This document shows positions 8,332-17,732 of a stretch of 64,000 nt of DNA, piece by piece. Location: assembly GCA_030123605.1 (NCBI GenBank), contig CP126123.1, forward strand, positions 2,832,001 through 2,896,000. The letters are read 5' to 3'. The first letter of the stretch is position 1. Each line of letters starts with the position of its first letter. Source of the DNA: Nitrospira sp. Its GTDB lineage: Bacteria; Nitrospirota; Nitrospiria; Nitrospirales; Nitrospiraceae. A program made the position numbers and the translations under genes. The notes under the pieces are model-generated. The model did no database searches, was not told the origin of the DNA, and saw only the letters and a list, made by a program, of their open reading frames with translations.

Positions 8332-8485
8332 CCGTAAGGCAGAGGCTATGGTTCACCCCTTCGATATTGAGGGACCGCTGCGGGCCCTTATCAATCAGGA
8401 CAACAAAGAAATCACCGGTGAGTCCATCCGCTTGCCTTGCTCATGATAAAACACAAATGAGGCTCGCGGTCGAACAAGTTCTGTT

Positions 8486-8572
8486 TGGTGCCGAAGCCGG
8501 GAGTTGAACCCGGATACCCTTACGGGCGCTGGTACCTGAAACCAGTGCGTCTGCCAGTTCCGCCACTTCGGC
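8486..8572 (-). tRNA. tRNA-Leu (anticodon CAG)
   Basis: The reverse strand folds as an 87-nt class II tRNA: acceptor GCCGAAG pairs with CTTCGGC, the anticodon stem CTGGT/ACCAG encloses the loop TTCAGGT (anticodon CAG), a long variable arm (CGCCCGTAAGGGT) is present, and the T-arm contains GGTTCAACTCC. The CCA end is encoded (8486-8488). Confidence 0.95.
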
Positions 8573-8656
8573 CAGAGGAATGGAGGGGAATTATCGCTGA
8601 TCGGGTCCGACCCGTCAAGGTGAGCATGGCGAAAATCTGCACCGGCCTGATCACGT

Positions 8657-10132
8657 TCACCCGGCGATGATGATGTCTCCGCCCAGGTTCCAAGCGCCAT
8701 CCGACCGGACGTCGCGCAGGTCGCCGCTCAGCACGATGCGCTCCCGCACGAGGCCTGCGGACGCCAACAAAAACGGGGCTCGGATGCGGAGGGCGTCGTC
8801 GGCAATCAGCACATCGAACCGCACCCGGCGAAACAAGGGATCCGCCGCCACCCGCGCCGCGGTCGCAATGATCACCCGTCGGTTCTGGACAAAGGCCTGC
8901 CGATTCGTATCTTCCTGCGCCGCCAGCAGCTCTCGGATTTTCTTCGTGCCCCCGAGTTTGATGACGTCTTCTTTCAGCTCGGCGAATTCCGGCTTGAGTT
9001 CCTTCGGCACCGTCGCCTCGGGAACGAGTTCGGCGATCCGTTCCTTGGCAATGTCGATCTCCTTGCGCAACCCGGCGCTCTGCCGTTCATAGATGGCCCT
9101 GTATTCGCGCAACGACTCGACGTTCTTTCCGACGGCCTGCATGGACAGGCGCTTCCAAATGGGGAGTTGCTCATACTCAGCCAGGGTCGCGTCGATTTCC
9201 TTGATCTTGGCCTGAAATTCACTCAAGTGGGTCATCAGCCGCCATTCCAGCAGCCGCACTTCGTCCAGATCCTTCTGCTTTTGAGCCTTATAGGCCAGCA
9301 ACGGCGTGAGTTCACGGAACCGTTCGTACTTCTTGCGGAGAACCGCCTTCTCAGACCGGGCCTTGGCGTAAAACTGATGCATTTGTGATTCGAAGCCCAG
9401 ATCCGGAAGAGGGATGCCGCTCTGTTCTTTTCCGATCGCAAGCTCGTAGCGACTCAGCCAACTTTTGAAGGTGAGTCCCGCCGCCTTCATGGCCCGTGCG
9501 ATGAGGAGGGTGATCGTATCGGCGCTCTGATGGTCAGGGGTCACCAGGAGCATGCGTTTGTTGCTCCGGATCAACTCGATGACCAGCGTAGCCAGCTTCT
9601 GCCGACGGGCAGAGAGGTCGTCTTGCCACAGGGGAGTGAGGACGGAGGTCGCGGTCATCGCCTCCAATACGGCGCGATTGCCCGCTTGTCCTGCTTCGAG
9701 GACGGGCAGGAGCCGCTCTGCCGGGCCCAACGTGTAGGACGCGCCCGTCTTGCCCATCTCGGCCAACCGACGGCCGACCGTCAAGGCCAATCCACCGGCA
9801 TCCGGCACCAGGGTGGCACTTGGCACGACCTCGCCGATGGCGTCAAAGGTCTGGATGATGACGCGTTCTCCGTCTCGAAACAGGACCAGGCCCTCCGTCG
9901 GTTCAGCCTCCTCGCCCAACAGCATGGTCACCGGGAGATCGGTTCCGATCGCTGCGTCGAGAGCAAGGGAAAATTCATACAGGTGCAGGGTCCCCACGGT
10001 CTGGAGCAACCGACCACGCGCCAGAGGAATCGGCTGATCGAGTCCCTGCTCCTTACTTCGCGCTGCCTCACGTTCCAGCTTGGCGGCCAACTGATCGAGC
10101 AGGTCCTGGAGTGTGCTCGGCATTGCGGTCAT
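8657..10132 (-). CDS. Helicase-like protein lacking a Walker A motif
   Basis: This 491-residue protein keeps the outline of an SF1 (UvrD/Upf1-like) helicase domain but not its P-loop. Residues about 148-220 resemble the first RecA fold (AGNRAVLEAM, then LVTPDHQSADTITLLIARAM, like the LVTAPSN..VD segment), yet the place of GxxGxGKT is WQDDLSARRQKL. A long coiled-coil insert covers about 260-390. Near the C-terminus, DVLIADDALRIRAPFLLASA and IVLSGD mirror Walker B and the following motif. The N-terminal 140 residues are unlike known families. It should not hydrolyse ATP in the usual way; a structural DNA- or RNA-binding role is inference. It follows tRNA-Leu convergently with nothing in operon. 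Confidence 0.6.
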   Translation of the reverse strand: MTAMPSTLQDLLDQLAAKLEREAARSKEQGLDQPIPLARGRLLQTVGTLHLYEFSLALDAAIGTDLPVTMLLGEEAEPTEGLVLFRDGERVIIQTFDAIGEVVPSATLVPDAGGLALTVGRRLAEMGKTGASYTLGPAERLLPVLEAGQAGNRAVLEAMTATSVLTPLWQDDLSARRQKLATLVIELIRSNKRMLLVTPDHQSADTITLLIARAMKAAGLTFKSWLSRYELAIGKEQSGIPLPDLGFESQMHQFYAKARSEKAVLRKKYERFRELTPLLAYKAQKQKDLDEVRLLEWRLMTHLSEFQAKIKEIDATLAEYEQLPIWKRLSMQAVGKNVESLREYRAIYERQSAGLRKEIDIAKERIAELVPEATVPKELKPEFAELKEDVIKLGGTKKIRELLAAQEDTNRQAFVQNRRVIIATAARVAADPLFRRVRFDVLIADDALRIRAPFLLASAGLVRERIVLSGDLRDVRSDGAWNLGGDIIIAG

Positions 10133-10375
10133 GACAAGTTTTTCTCCAAAGGTTCCTTCGTAGCTCAGTCGCTGTCGAGCCCATTGAACCCCGCGAACCC
10201 CGCCGGCGACATAAAAATAGGGAGCGTATCTTAATGAGTTGAGAAAGACCCTGTCCAGCAGCGCCCCACACTCCTGAGGGACAACCGAGAAAACCCTTCC
10301 GGCTGCGCCGGATCAATTGACTTTTGCACAGCCCGCCAGTATGCTTTTTCCCTTTCCAACAGAAGGAGTTGCAGC

Positions 10376-10849
10376 ATGAAGGTGATTCTCCAAGAAACCC
10401 TCGAAGGCGTGGGAGACCTCGGCGACCTTTTGGATGTCTCCAACGGGTTTGCCCGGAACTATCTCTTGCCCCGCAAGAAAGCCGTCGAAGCCAACAGCCG
10501 GAACATCAAAGAATTCGAACATGCCAAGCGGGCCGCGGCCGAAAAGGCCAAGAAGGAACGATTGGAAATCGAAGCCCATGGCAAGAAGATCTCGGCGGTT
10601 TCACTGACGCTCTCCGCCCAGGTCGGAAAAGACGACAAGATGTTCGGTTCGGTGACCGCCAAGGATATCGCCGAAGGACTGGCGGAGCAGGGGTTCACCG
10701 TGGATCGCCGCAAGATCCAACTGGCGCAGCCCATCAAGGAGCTCGGGACCTTCACGATTCCCATCAAACTCCCGCGCGAAGTGACCGCCACTATTGCAGT
10801 CCATGTGGTGAAAAAACAAGAAGAACCGGAAGCAACCGCGACGGCCTAG
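10376..10849 (+). CDS. rplI: 50S ribosomal protein bL9
   Basis: bL9 binds 23S rRNA at the base of the L1 stalk. The 157-residue protein starts with the conserved N-terminal globular domain, including the nearly invariant stretch [16 protein letters not shown] (residues about 21-36), then a long helix (Lys/Glu/Ala-rich, 40-75) and the C-terminal domain with [18 protein letters not shown] precedes ATG 10376. glyA follows 56 bases later and nrdR after that, so the three are likely cotranscribed. Confidence 0.95.
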   Translation: MKVILQETLEGVGDLGDLLDVSNGFARNYLLPRKKAVEANSRNIKEFEHAKRAAAEKAKKERLEIEAHGKKISAVSLTLSAQVGKDDKMFGSVTAKDIAEGLAEQGFTVDRRKIQLAQPIKELGTFTIPIKLPREVTATIAVHVVKKQEEPEATATA

Positions 10850-10905
10850 GCCGTTGTGCGATCATGCGCGGCAGGTTTGGACCCGAGGCCGCGCTCGGAG
10901 GAACC

Positions 10906-12183
<1,278 letters not shown>

Positions 12184-12198
12184 ACAGGATGTTCGCCG

Positions 12199-12663
12199 GT
12201 GAAGTGTCCTTTCTGCGACGATGTCGAGGACAAGGTCGTCGATTCTCGGATGGCCAAGGAAGGGGAGGTCATCCGACGGCGACGCGAATGCTTGTCCTGC
12301 AAGCGTCGCTATACCACCTACGAACGCGTCGAAGAAACCATGCCCGTCGTCGTGAAGAAAGACGGACGCCGAGAACCGTTCGATCGGGTAAAAATAGTTT
12401 CGGGTCTCAAAAAGGCTTGTGAAAAACGTCCGATCAGCACCGCCACCATCGAAGCGGTGACCGATCGCATCGAAAAGCGAATTCAAGAGATGGGCGAGAC
12501 CGAAATCGTAAGCACCTCCATCGGCGAAGAAGTCATGAAAGAACTGTCTCAGCTCGATCAGGTCGCCTATGTCCGCTTCGCTTCCGTGTATCGGGACTTC
12601 AAAGACATCGACCAGTTCATGGACGAAATCAAGGCCCTGGCGCAGCAACGCCGGGAGCGGTAA
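12199..12663 (+). CDS. nrdR: Transcriptional repressor NrdR
   Basis: NrdR represses ribonucleotide reductase genes in response to ATP/dATP. The 154-residue protein starts at GTG 12199 and shows the zinc ribbon KCPFC...[12 protein letters not shown] (four cysteines), then the ATP-cone domain beginning [16 protein letters not shown]. The length is exactly typical. It follows glyA by 15 bases, a frequent neighbour pair in bacteria. No ribonucleotide reductase gene lies in the window. Confidence 0.95.
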   Translation: MKCPFCDDVEDKVVDSRMAKEGEVIRRRRECLSCKRRYTTYERVEETMPVVVKKDGRREPFDRVKIVSGLKKACEKRPISTATIEAVTDRIEKRIQEMGETEIVSTSIGEEVMKELSQLDQVAYVRFASVYRDFKDIDQFMDEIKALAQQRRER

Positions 12664-12760
12664 GCCCTCCCCTCTCCCTCGCCGTTTCGGATCGATCCGG
12701 TTCAGGCAGGATGGGCAACAGCACGGGAACGGCCTTTGCCGCCCGGGCATCATAGAACCC

Positions 12761-13882
12761 ATGGCGGCCACCAAACTCACTCGAGAACGACGAAAATCCC
12801 TGCGACCCAAGAGGCGACGATCGCCCGGAGCCACGCACGTCGTCATCATCGGCGCCGGTCGCGGCGGTACAGCCTTGATGGAAATCTTCGCCAATGATCC
12901 GTTGGTTCGGATCGTCGGCGTGGCGGACATCAGTCCCCAAGCTCCCGGCGTCGGACTCGCCAGACGGCTCAAGATCCGCGTGACGCGTGATTATCGGCAA
13001 CTGTTGAAAATGGAACCGGTCGATCTGGTCATCGACGTCTCCGGCAACCCCGAGGTCGGCGAATACCTACAGGACATTCGCCGCATGGGTGTCGCGGTGA
13101 TCGGCGGAGCCAGCGCCAAGTTCATGTGGCAATTGATCGAGGCCCGCATCCGGGCGACCGCCGAAATCGAAAAGACCTTGAATAAATACCAGTCGCTCTA
13201 TCGGCTCTACGTGAAGGAAACCGGGGCGGCCGTGACGGAGGAGCGGACCCGCATTGCCTGTGAAATCCACGACGGGCTGGTCCAGAGCCTCGCCGGCGTC
13301 AACTTCAAACTGGAACTGTCCCAAGAGCTGATCCGAAAGAATCCCAGGGCCAGCCTGGCGACCCTTCGCGAATCCAAGGCGCAGTTGAAACTGGCGATCC
13401 AGGAAGCCAGACAGGTCATTTTCAACCTGCGCCCGCTCCACTACGACAAGATGGAGTTGATCCCCGCACTGACCAACTATCTCAAGTCCTACGAGACGCA
13501 ATACCACATCAAAACCGCGTTCTCCGTCACCGGAGTCGAAACGATCCTGTTCCCTCGCACCAAGATTTTCCTGTTTCGGATCATGCAAGAGGCGTTGAGC
13601 AATGTGCAAAAACACGCCAAGGCCGATCGCGTGTCGGTTCAGCTCGACATCCGTGTAGACCTGCTCGAGGTGACCATCACCGACAACGGCATCGGGTTCG
13701 ACATGGACACGGTCCTTCGCGACCCCGAAAAATGGGACCATTTCGGCATTCGCGGTATCCTGGAACGGGCCAGACTGGTGGGCGGAGAAGCAACGATCGA
13801 TTCCAAGAAGGGACAGGGCACACGAATCGTGCTGCGTGTCCCGCTAGCCGACAAGGAGACGATTCGCAATGGAAAAAATTAA
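12761..13882 (+). CDS. Histidine kinase (HisKA_3) with N-terminal NAD(P)-type Rossmann domain
   Basis: The 373-residue protein joins two parts not usually seen together. Residues about 25-130 form a Rossmann fold: β-strand HVVIIGAGRGGTALM with GAGRGG at 31-36, then VADI, and IDVSGNPEVGEYL, similar to dihydrodipicolinate-reductase or CoA-binding folds. Residues about 160-365 are a NarL-type kinase: phosphoacceptor His170 in CEIHDGLVQSLAGV, N-box QEALSNVQKHA, and DNGIGFD and GIRGI ATP-binding motifs. There is no transmembrane segment, so it is cytoplasmic. Its stop overlaps the start of the response regulator gene (13869), giving a coupled pair. The Rossmann part is the likely sensor, perhaps of a dinucleotide or redox state; this is inference. 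Confidence 0.85.
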   Translation: MAATKLTRERRKSLRPKRRRSPGATHVVIIGAGRGGTALMEIFANDPLVRIVGVADISPQAPGVGLARRLKIRVTRDYRQLLKMEPVDLVIDVSGNPEVGEYLQDIRRMGVAVIGGASAKFMWQLIEARIRATAEIEKTLNKYQSLYRLYVKETGAAVTEERTRIACEIHDGLVQSLAGVNFKLELSQELIRKNPRASLATLRESKAQLKLAIQEARQVIFNLRPLHYDKMELIPALTNYLKSYETQYHIKTAFSVTGVETILFPRTKIFLFRIMQEALSNVQKHAKADRVSVQLDIRVDLLEVTITDNGIGFDMDTVLRDPEKWDHFGIRGILERARLVGGEATIDSKKGQGTRIVLRVPLADKETIRNGKN

Positions 13883-14540
13883 GGTCCTGATTGCCGATGA
13901 TCACCGCGTCGTTCGGGAAGGCCTCGCAGCCATCCTCAAAACCAAAGAAGACATCAATGTGGTGGGCGAAGCACAAGACGGCGCGGAGGCGGTGGAGAAA
14001 ACCAGGACCCTCATGCCGGACGTCGTGCTGATGGATGTGAGTATGCCGCGCATGGGCGGCGTGGAGGCCACCAGACAGATTAAGCGTGAATTCCCTCACA
14101 TCGGCATCGTGGCCCTAACGATGTATGAAGAGCAGCAGTACATCTTCGACCTCGTACGGGCCGGCGCCACCGGCTATCTTCTCAAGGATTCGGAATCGTC
14201 ACAGATCGTGGCGGCCATTCGAGCGATTTACCGAGGCGAGTCCCTGATCCATCCATCGGTGGCCAGCAAGATCCTCGCCGAGTTTTCCCTCATGGCACAA
14301 AAGAAAGGGAAAAAACCGGCTTGGGTCGAACATGATCTGACAGAACGTGAGATTACGGTCTTGCGGCTCGTCGCAGACGGAAAGACCAATAAAGAAATTG
14401 CCAACAGTTTGGACCTGAGTGAAAAGACCGTGAAGAATCACGTCCGCAATATCTTTCACAAGCTCCAGGTGTATGACCGTACGCAAGCCGCTATATTGGC
14501 GATTCGCAAAGGACTCATCGAATTGGAGCCCAGACCATAA
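13869..14540 (+). CDS. NarL/FixJ-family response regulator
   Basis: The 223-residue protein has a receiver domain (ADDHRVVREGLAAIL, phosphoacceptor Asp in VVLMDVSMPRMGG at about residue 57, and the switch residues in ALTMYEE and LLKDSE), followed by a LuxR-type HTH (LTEREITVLRLVADGKTNKEI, then LSEKTVKNHVRNIFHKL). It is the evident partner of the Rossmann-kinase, whose 3' end it overlaps by 14 bases. Targets are unknown. The receiver-HTH linker is slightly long and basic (KKGKKPAW). Confidence 0.93.
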   Translation: MEKIKVLIADDHRVVREGLAAILKTKEDINVVGEAQDGAEAVEKTRTLMPDVVLMDVSMPRMGGVEATRQIKREFPHIGIVALTMYEEQQYIFDLVRAGATGYLLKDSESSQIVAAIRAIYRGESLIHPSVASKILAEFSLMAQKKGKKPAWVEHDLTEREITVLRLVADGKTNKEIANSLDLSEKTVKNHVRNIFHKLQVYDRTQAAILAIRKGLIELEPRP

Positions 14541-14787
14541 TGAAAGAAGCATGGAATCCTCCACTGGTCATTGATAACATGTGCCAAGCCGATAACATAG
14601 TCGATCAGAATTGATAACTCTTTCTCGTCTTGAACAGCACACGGTCCACTAACTCATTGAAATACAATTATTTCTACAACCATAGCTCCTCGTTAAAAGC
14701 TACAATTGTGGCATTTTAACAACATGGCCCGCCCTCGAACTAAAAATTAATTGCTTTATTTATCAATCAATTACATATTTTCACCTC
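14541..14787. other. AT-rich intergenic region upstream of lpxC
   Basis: No gene is visible. Base composition falls sharply compared with its neighbours, as expected for a promoter region. The -24/-12-type promoter just upstream of lpxC is annotated separately. Confidence 0.5.
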
Positions 14788-14803
14788 TTGGCATAAGCGT
14801 TGC
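14788..14803 (+). promoter_or_regulatory. Candidate sigma-54 (-24/-12) promoter of lpxC
   Basis: TTGGCATAAGCGTTGC has GG at 14790-14791 and GC at 14802-14803, exactly ten bases apart, and matches the TGGCA..(N)..TTGC consensus well. Transcription would begin near 14815, about 25 bases before the GTG start of lpxC. No enhancer-binding protein gene lies nearby, so the activator is unknown. Confidence 0.5.
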
Positions 14804-14839
14804 TTGCATGACAAGTCACATTACAAGAGGGGGCACACT

Positions 14840-15766
14840 GTGCGGTTTCAGCAAACGATCGGATCTCAAGTTTCCTGCTCCGGCATTGGCCTCCATTCAG
14901 GCCAACCGGTCACATTGACCCTCCGTCCAGCTCCCCCTAATACAGGCATCGTCTTCGTGTATCGCAACGGCTCCGGAGAGACGCTTCTTCCTGCTGCCGT
15001 ATCCAACAAAGTCCCGACTGAACTTTGCACAGCCATCAGTGTCAATGGCCACCAGGTCAAGACTATCGAACACCTTCTGGCAGCCTTGGTCGGGATGGAA
15101 ATCGACAATGTTTACGCTGAAGTCGACGCAGGAGAAATCCCGGTTCTGGATGGAAGCGCCAGCCCGTTTGTGCGCCTTATTCGCACGGCCGGCGTGATTC
15201 CCCAAGCCCGTCGGCAGTCCTACGTGAAAATTACGCAGCCCATTGAGGTGACGGATGGAGCCCGGCGCGTCAGAATCGAACCTTCTTCAACGCCAAGGAT
15301 TACCTACTCCATCCACTACGACCATCCGCTGATTCAAACCCAATCGTACAGCTACACCTGTTCCGCAGCGGCGTTCGAGCAGGAAATTGCAACGGCTCGG
15401 ACGTTCGGCTTTTTACACGAAGTCCAGGCTCTCTGGTCACGAGGTCTCGGAAAAGGCGGGACGCTGGATAATACGGTCGTGCTGTCGGAAGAAGGTGTCG
15501 TCAATCAATCCGGTTTGCGGTTTCCGAATGAGTTTGTACGGCACAAGGTGTTGGACCTGATCGGGGACATCGCCCTCCTCGGTTTCCCATTCATCGGTCA
15601 TATCGTGGCCGAGCGCTCTGGTCACGCCATGCACACTCGACTCGTCGAACAAATCCTCGCTCAACGCGACAAATGGGCGCTGATCACGTCGGAACCTTCA
15701 CCGGCCGCCACGGAATCGCGCCCCTCCATCGGATTGCTTCGTCCGACTCCATCTCTCGCCGTCTAA
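14840..15766 (+). CDS. lpxC: UDP-3-O-acyl-N-acetylglucosamine deacetylase
   Basis: LpxC is the committed zinc deacetylase of lipid A synthesis. The 308-residue protein has the zinc-site motifs TIEHLLAALVGM and HKVLDLIGD (His and Asp ligands), the catalytic-region ARTFGFLHEV, and the general-base-region DGSASPF. GTG 14840 is preferred because AGAGGGGG precedes it and the protein then begins FQQTIGSQVSCSGIGLHSG, the normal N-terminus. The C-terminal tail (after about residue 285) is Pro/Ser-rich. Its presence implies a lipopolysaccharide outer membrane. Confidence 0.95.
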   Translation: MRFQQTIGSQVSCSGIGLHSGQPVTLTLRPAPPNTGIVFVYRNGSGETLLPAAVSNKVPTELCTAISVNGHQVKTIEHLLAALVGMEIDNVYAEVDAGEIPVLDGSASPFVRLIRTAGVIPQARRQSYVKITQPIEVTDGARRVRIEPSSTPRITYSIHYDHPLIQTQSYSYTCSAAAFEQEIATARTFGFLHEVQALWSRGLGKGGTLDNTVVLSEEGVVNQSGLRFPNEFVRHKVLDLIGDIALLGFPFIGHIVAERSGHAMHTRLVEQILAQRDKWALITSEPSPAATESRPSIGLLRPTPSLAV

Positions 15767-15850
15767 CGAATTCTCTTCGCACCCCTTGGCCTCGCCAGAC
15801 ATACGGTCGCCCTATCCATAGCGAGGGATGATTTTGGTGTCATAGGGCTC

Positions 15851-15887
15851 AAAAAAACGCCGAGGGTAAGTGGCCTTACCCCCGGCG
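15851..15887 (-). terminator. Rho-independent terminator
   Basis: On the minus strand a GC-rich hairpin (CGCCGGGGGTAAG / CTTACCCTCGGCG) with a four-base loop is followed by seven T. It sits 19 bases after the stop of the Lys/Ala micropeptide and would end the HARE-HTH transcription unit. Confidence 0.9.
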
Positions 15888-15905
15888 CGTAAATCCTGGT
15901 GGGAC

Positions 15906-15962
15906 TTACTTCTTCTTTGCGGTCTTCTTCGCTGGCTTCTTCGCTGCCTTCTTCGTTGCCAA
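15906..15962 (-). CDS. 18-residue Lys/Ala-rich (histone H1-tail-like) micropeptide
   Basis: From TTG 15962 to TAA 15906 the minus strand encodes MATKKAAKKPAKKTAKKK: ten Lys, five Ala, one Pro. GGAGGTGAGGAG lies just before the TTG, an exceptionally strong ribosome site, and a stop codon two codons upstream rules out a longer form. A perfect terminator follows. The KKAAKKPAKKTAKKK pattern is that of eukaryotic H1 tails and bacterial H1-like proteins, which bind DNA or polyphosphate. The gene lies 52 bases after the HARE-HTH gene on one transcript. Function is inference; expression is well supported by the signals. Confidence 0.6.
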   Translation of the reverse strand: MATKKAAKKPAKKTAKKK

Positions 15963-16013
15963 GACTCCTCACCTCCCTTCACACAATAAGATAACGTGGA
16001 TCCATCAGCCCCC

Positions 16014-16523
16014 TTACACTGCCGTCGTCAATTCCTGAGTCATCACATTGAACGTATTCGGGCCGACCTTTTGAAATCGTTTATCCCGCTTCAACGATGT
16101 CGCCACGGACGTCAACGGTGTTTTCCCTTTGATCTGCAAGCCGCCCTCCAAGAGACGCTGCAATAATTCTTTCGCATGCATGGGGCGGCTGGCTTCTCGA
16201 AGGATCTGATACGCGGCTTCCGGAACACTCTTTCCCACATACTTGCTCTTTCCAAGCAAGATCTCTCGCGACTGGTCCGTGACATCCGTCACAGGGAGCG
16301 GACGGATGCCTTTTTCATCGGTAATGATCTGGCTGGAAAGACTCGCCAGCTTGGCCTTGTCCGCCTCCACCCGATAGAGCGTTTCCGCCAATTCCAGATA
16401 TTTCTTGATCGTGGCGATTTCGTCATCAAGTCGGCGTCGTTTTTTTTCAAGCTCTTGATAGCGGTTCCGATAGGCACTGATCCGCTGTTCAAGCCCGACC
16501 AGAATGTCCGTCAACTCTTCCAC
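16014..16523 (-). CDS. HARE-HTH winged-helix protein with N-terminal coiled coil
   Basis: The 169-residue product has a coiled coil at residues about 8-65 (LEQRISAYRNRYQELEKKRR...) and, after a linker, a C-terminal HARE-HTH domain (about 95-160: VPEAAYQILREASRPMHAKEL, GKTPLTSVATSLKRD, RFQKVGPNTF). HARE-HTH domains occur in RNA polymerase delta subunit, ASXL and some restriction proteins and bind DNA. GTG 16523 is preferred over TTG 16529 by spacing to GAGG. A consensus-like promoter lies 52 bases upstream. It is followed by the Lys/Ala micropeptide in the same transcript. Confidence 0.8.
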   Translation of the reverse strand: MEELTDILVGLEQRISAYRNRYQELEKKRRRLDDEIATIKKYLELAETLYRVEADKAKLASLSSQIITDEKGIRPLPVTDVTDQSREILLGKSKYVGKSVPEAAYQILREASRPMHAKELLQRLLEGGLQIKGKTPLTSVATSLKRDKRFQKVGPNTFNVMTQELTTAV

Positions 16524-16551
16524 AAGCAAGACCTCAACAAAGCATACTTGC

Positions 16552-16580
16552 TTATTAGCAAATCTATTTCATTCTGTCAA
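16552..16580 (-). promoter_or_regulatory. Sigma-70-type promoter of the HARE-HTH gene
   Basis: On the minus strand TTGACA (16575-16580) and TAATAA (16552-16557) are separated by exactly 17 bases. The start site would fall near 16545, about 20 bases upstream of the coding start. Confidence 0.75.
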
Positions 16581-16652
16581 GTCACTATTGATTATTATTT
16601 GATCGCATACGATGCATACATAAGAAGAATGCACTCACTGCCTGTCCAAGCC

Positions 16653-16680
16653 TTGTCACATAAGAAAGTGTATTTACAAT
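16653..16680 (+). promoter_or_regulatory. Sigma-70-type promoter of suhB
   Basis: TTGTCA (16653-16658) and TACAAT (16675-16680) are 16 bases apart, in AT-rich DNA about 90 bases upstream of the suhB start. It is back to back with the promoter of the HARE-HTH gene. Confidence 0.55.
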
Positions 16681-16772
16681 GTTCTTATTTATCAACAAAT
16701 TGCACTGCGTTCTCCCTGTGGCCATGAAGTCTCTGAACAAGGAACCGCCGATCGTGATAGGATGCATGGCCG

Positions 16773-17594
16773 ATGCGGATTACGAATAATCCATCTCCTT
16801 CCGATCGTTCCGCGCTGCTCGCGACAGCCACTCAAGCGGCCAAGGCGGCGGGATCGATTCTCGTCGAACATGCCGAGGCCGGCTTCCAGATCGATTATAA
16901 GACGGCCGTCAACCTTGTCACTGATGCGGATCGACGCGCTGAAGATTGTATCGTCCAGACTATTCGCGCAGCCTATCCTTCGCACCGCATTTTGGCTGAA
17001 GAGCGCGGTCGCGATGGGGGTATGGATTCACCCTATCAATGGGTCGTCGATCCACTCGACGGCACGACCAACTTCGCCCATGGATTCCCGTTTTACTCGG
17101 TTTCCATCGGTCTGGAGTATGCCGGCGAATGCATTTTGGGCGTCGTATTGGACCCGGTACGTCAAGAGTTATTCACCGCCGAAAGGGGACAGGGCGCATA
17201 CGTCAACGGCGAGCGCCTCCACGTCTCAACCGTCGAGACCCTCGACAAGTCCCTGTTGGTCACCGGCTTTGCCTACAGCATTCGCGAGACGTCCGACAAC
17301 AATCTCGACCACTTTTCTCGCATCTCACTACTCGCTCAGGCTGTGCGCCGCACCGGTTCCGCCGCGTTGGACCTCTGCTATGTCGCGGCCGGCCGGTTCG
17401 ACGGATACTGGGAGGTCTCGCTCAGTCCGTGGGATATGGCTGCGGGAATCGTCGTTCTTCGTGAAGCAGGCGGAGTCGTGTCGGGCTTTACCAAAGAGCC
17501 CTTCTCGCTGTACGGGCAGAACCTCGTCGCCACCAACGGTCACATTCACGATCAGTTACTTGACGCATTACACCAACGCCCCCGGGCTTCCTGA
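16773..17594 (+). CDS. suhB: Inositol-1-monophosphatase family protein (SuhB)
   Basis: The 273-residue protein shows the metal-binding motifs of the family: ILAEERG (Glu), WVVDPLDGTTNFAHGFP (Asp-Pro-Leu-Asp-Gly-Thr) and WDMAAGIVVLREAGG near the C-terminus. These Mg-dependent phosphatases cut inositol phosphates and related sugar phosphates; SuhB also aids rRNA transcription in E. coli. The start at ATG 16773 gives a normal N-terminus. Length is typical. It is transcribed alone or with the small gene at 17733. Confidence 0.92.
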   Translation: MRITNNPSPSDRSALLATATQAAKAAGSILVEHAEAGFQIDYKTAVNLVTDADRRAEDCIVQTIRAAYPSHRILAEERGRDGGMDSPYQWVVDPLDGTTNFAHGFPFYSVSIGLEYAGECILGVVLDPVRQELFTAERGQGAYVNGERLHVSTVETLDKSLLVTGFAYSIRETSDNNLDHFSRISLLAQAVRRTGSAALDLCYVAAGRFDGYWEVSLSPWDMAAGIVVLREAGGVVSGFTKEPFSLYGQNLVATNGHIHDQLLDALHQRPRAS

Positions 17595-17732
17595 CCTTCA
17601 TTGCTCCACATCGGCTGCTGGTTCTCTTCGCTAGGGCACGATCACCTCACCCACTGGCATTCCCATGTACAGCGCTGCGGCCGATGGGGTATCATGCCGG
17701 ACTCATATCGCTACCGAAGGAGCATGCGTACC

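Noticed and set aside
10246-10320. Hairpin TCCGGCTGCGCCGGA upstream of rplI as a terminator
   Set aside because: Short stem and no T run on either strand.
15763-15972. 69-codon minus-strand ORF (GTG start, Glu-rich) overlapping the Lys/Ala peptide
   Set aside because: It reads straight through the terminator hairpin and T run and into non-coding DNA, whereas the overlapping short frame stops before them.
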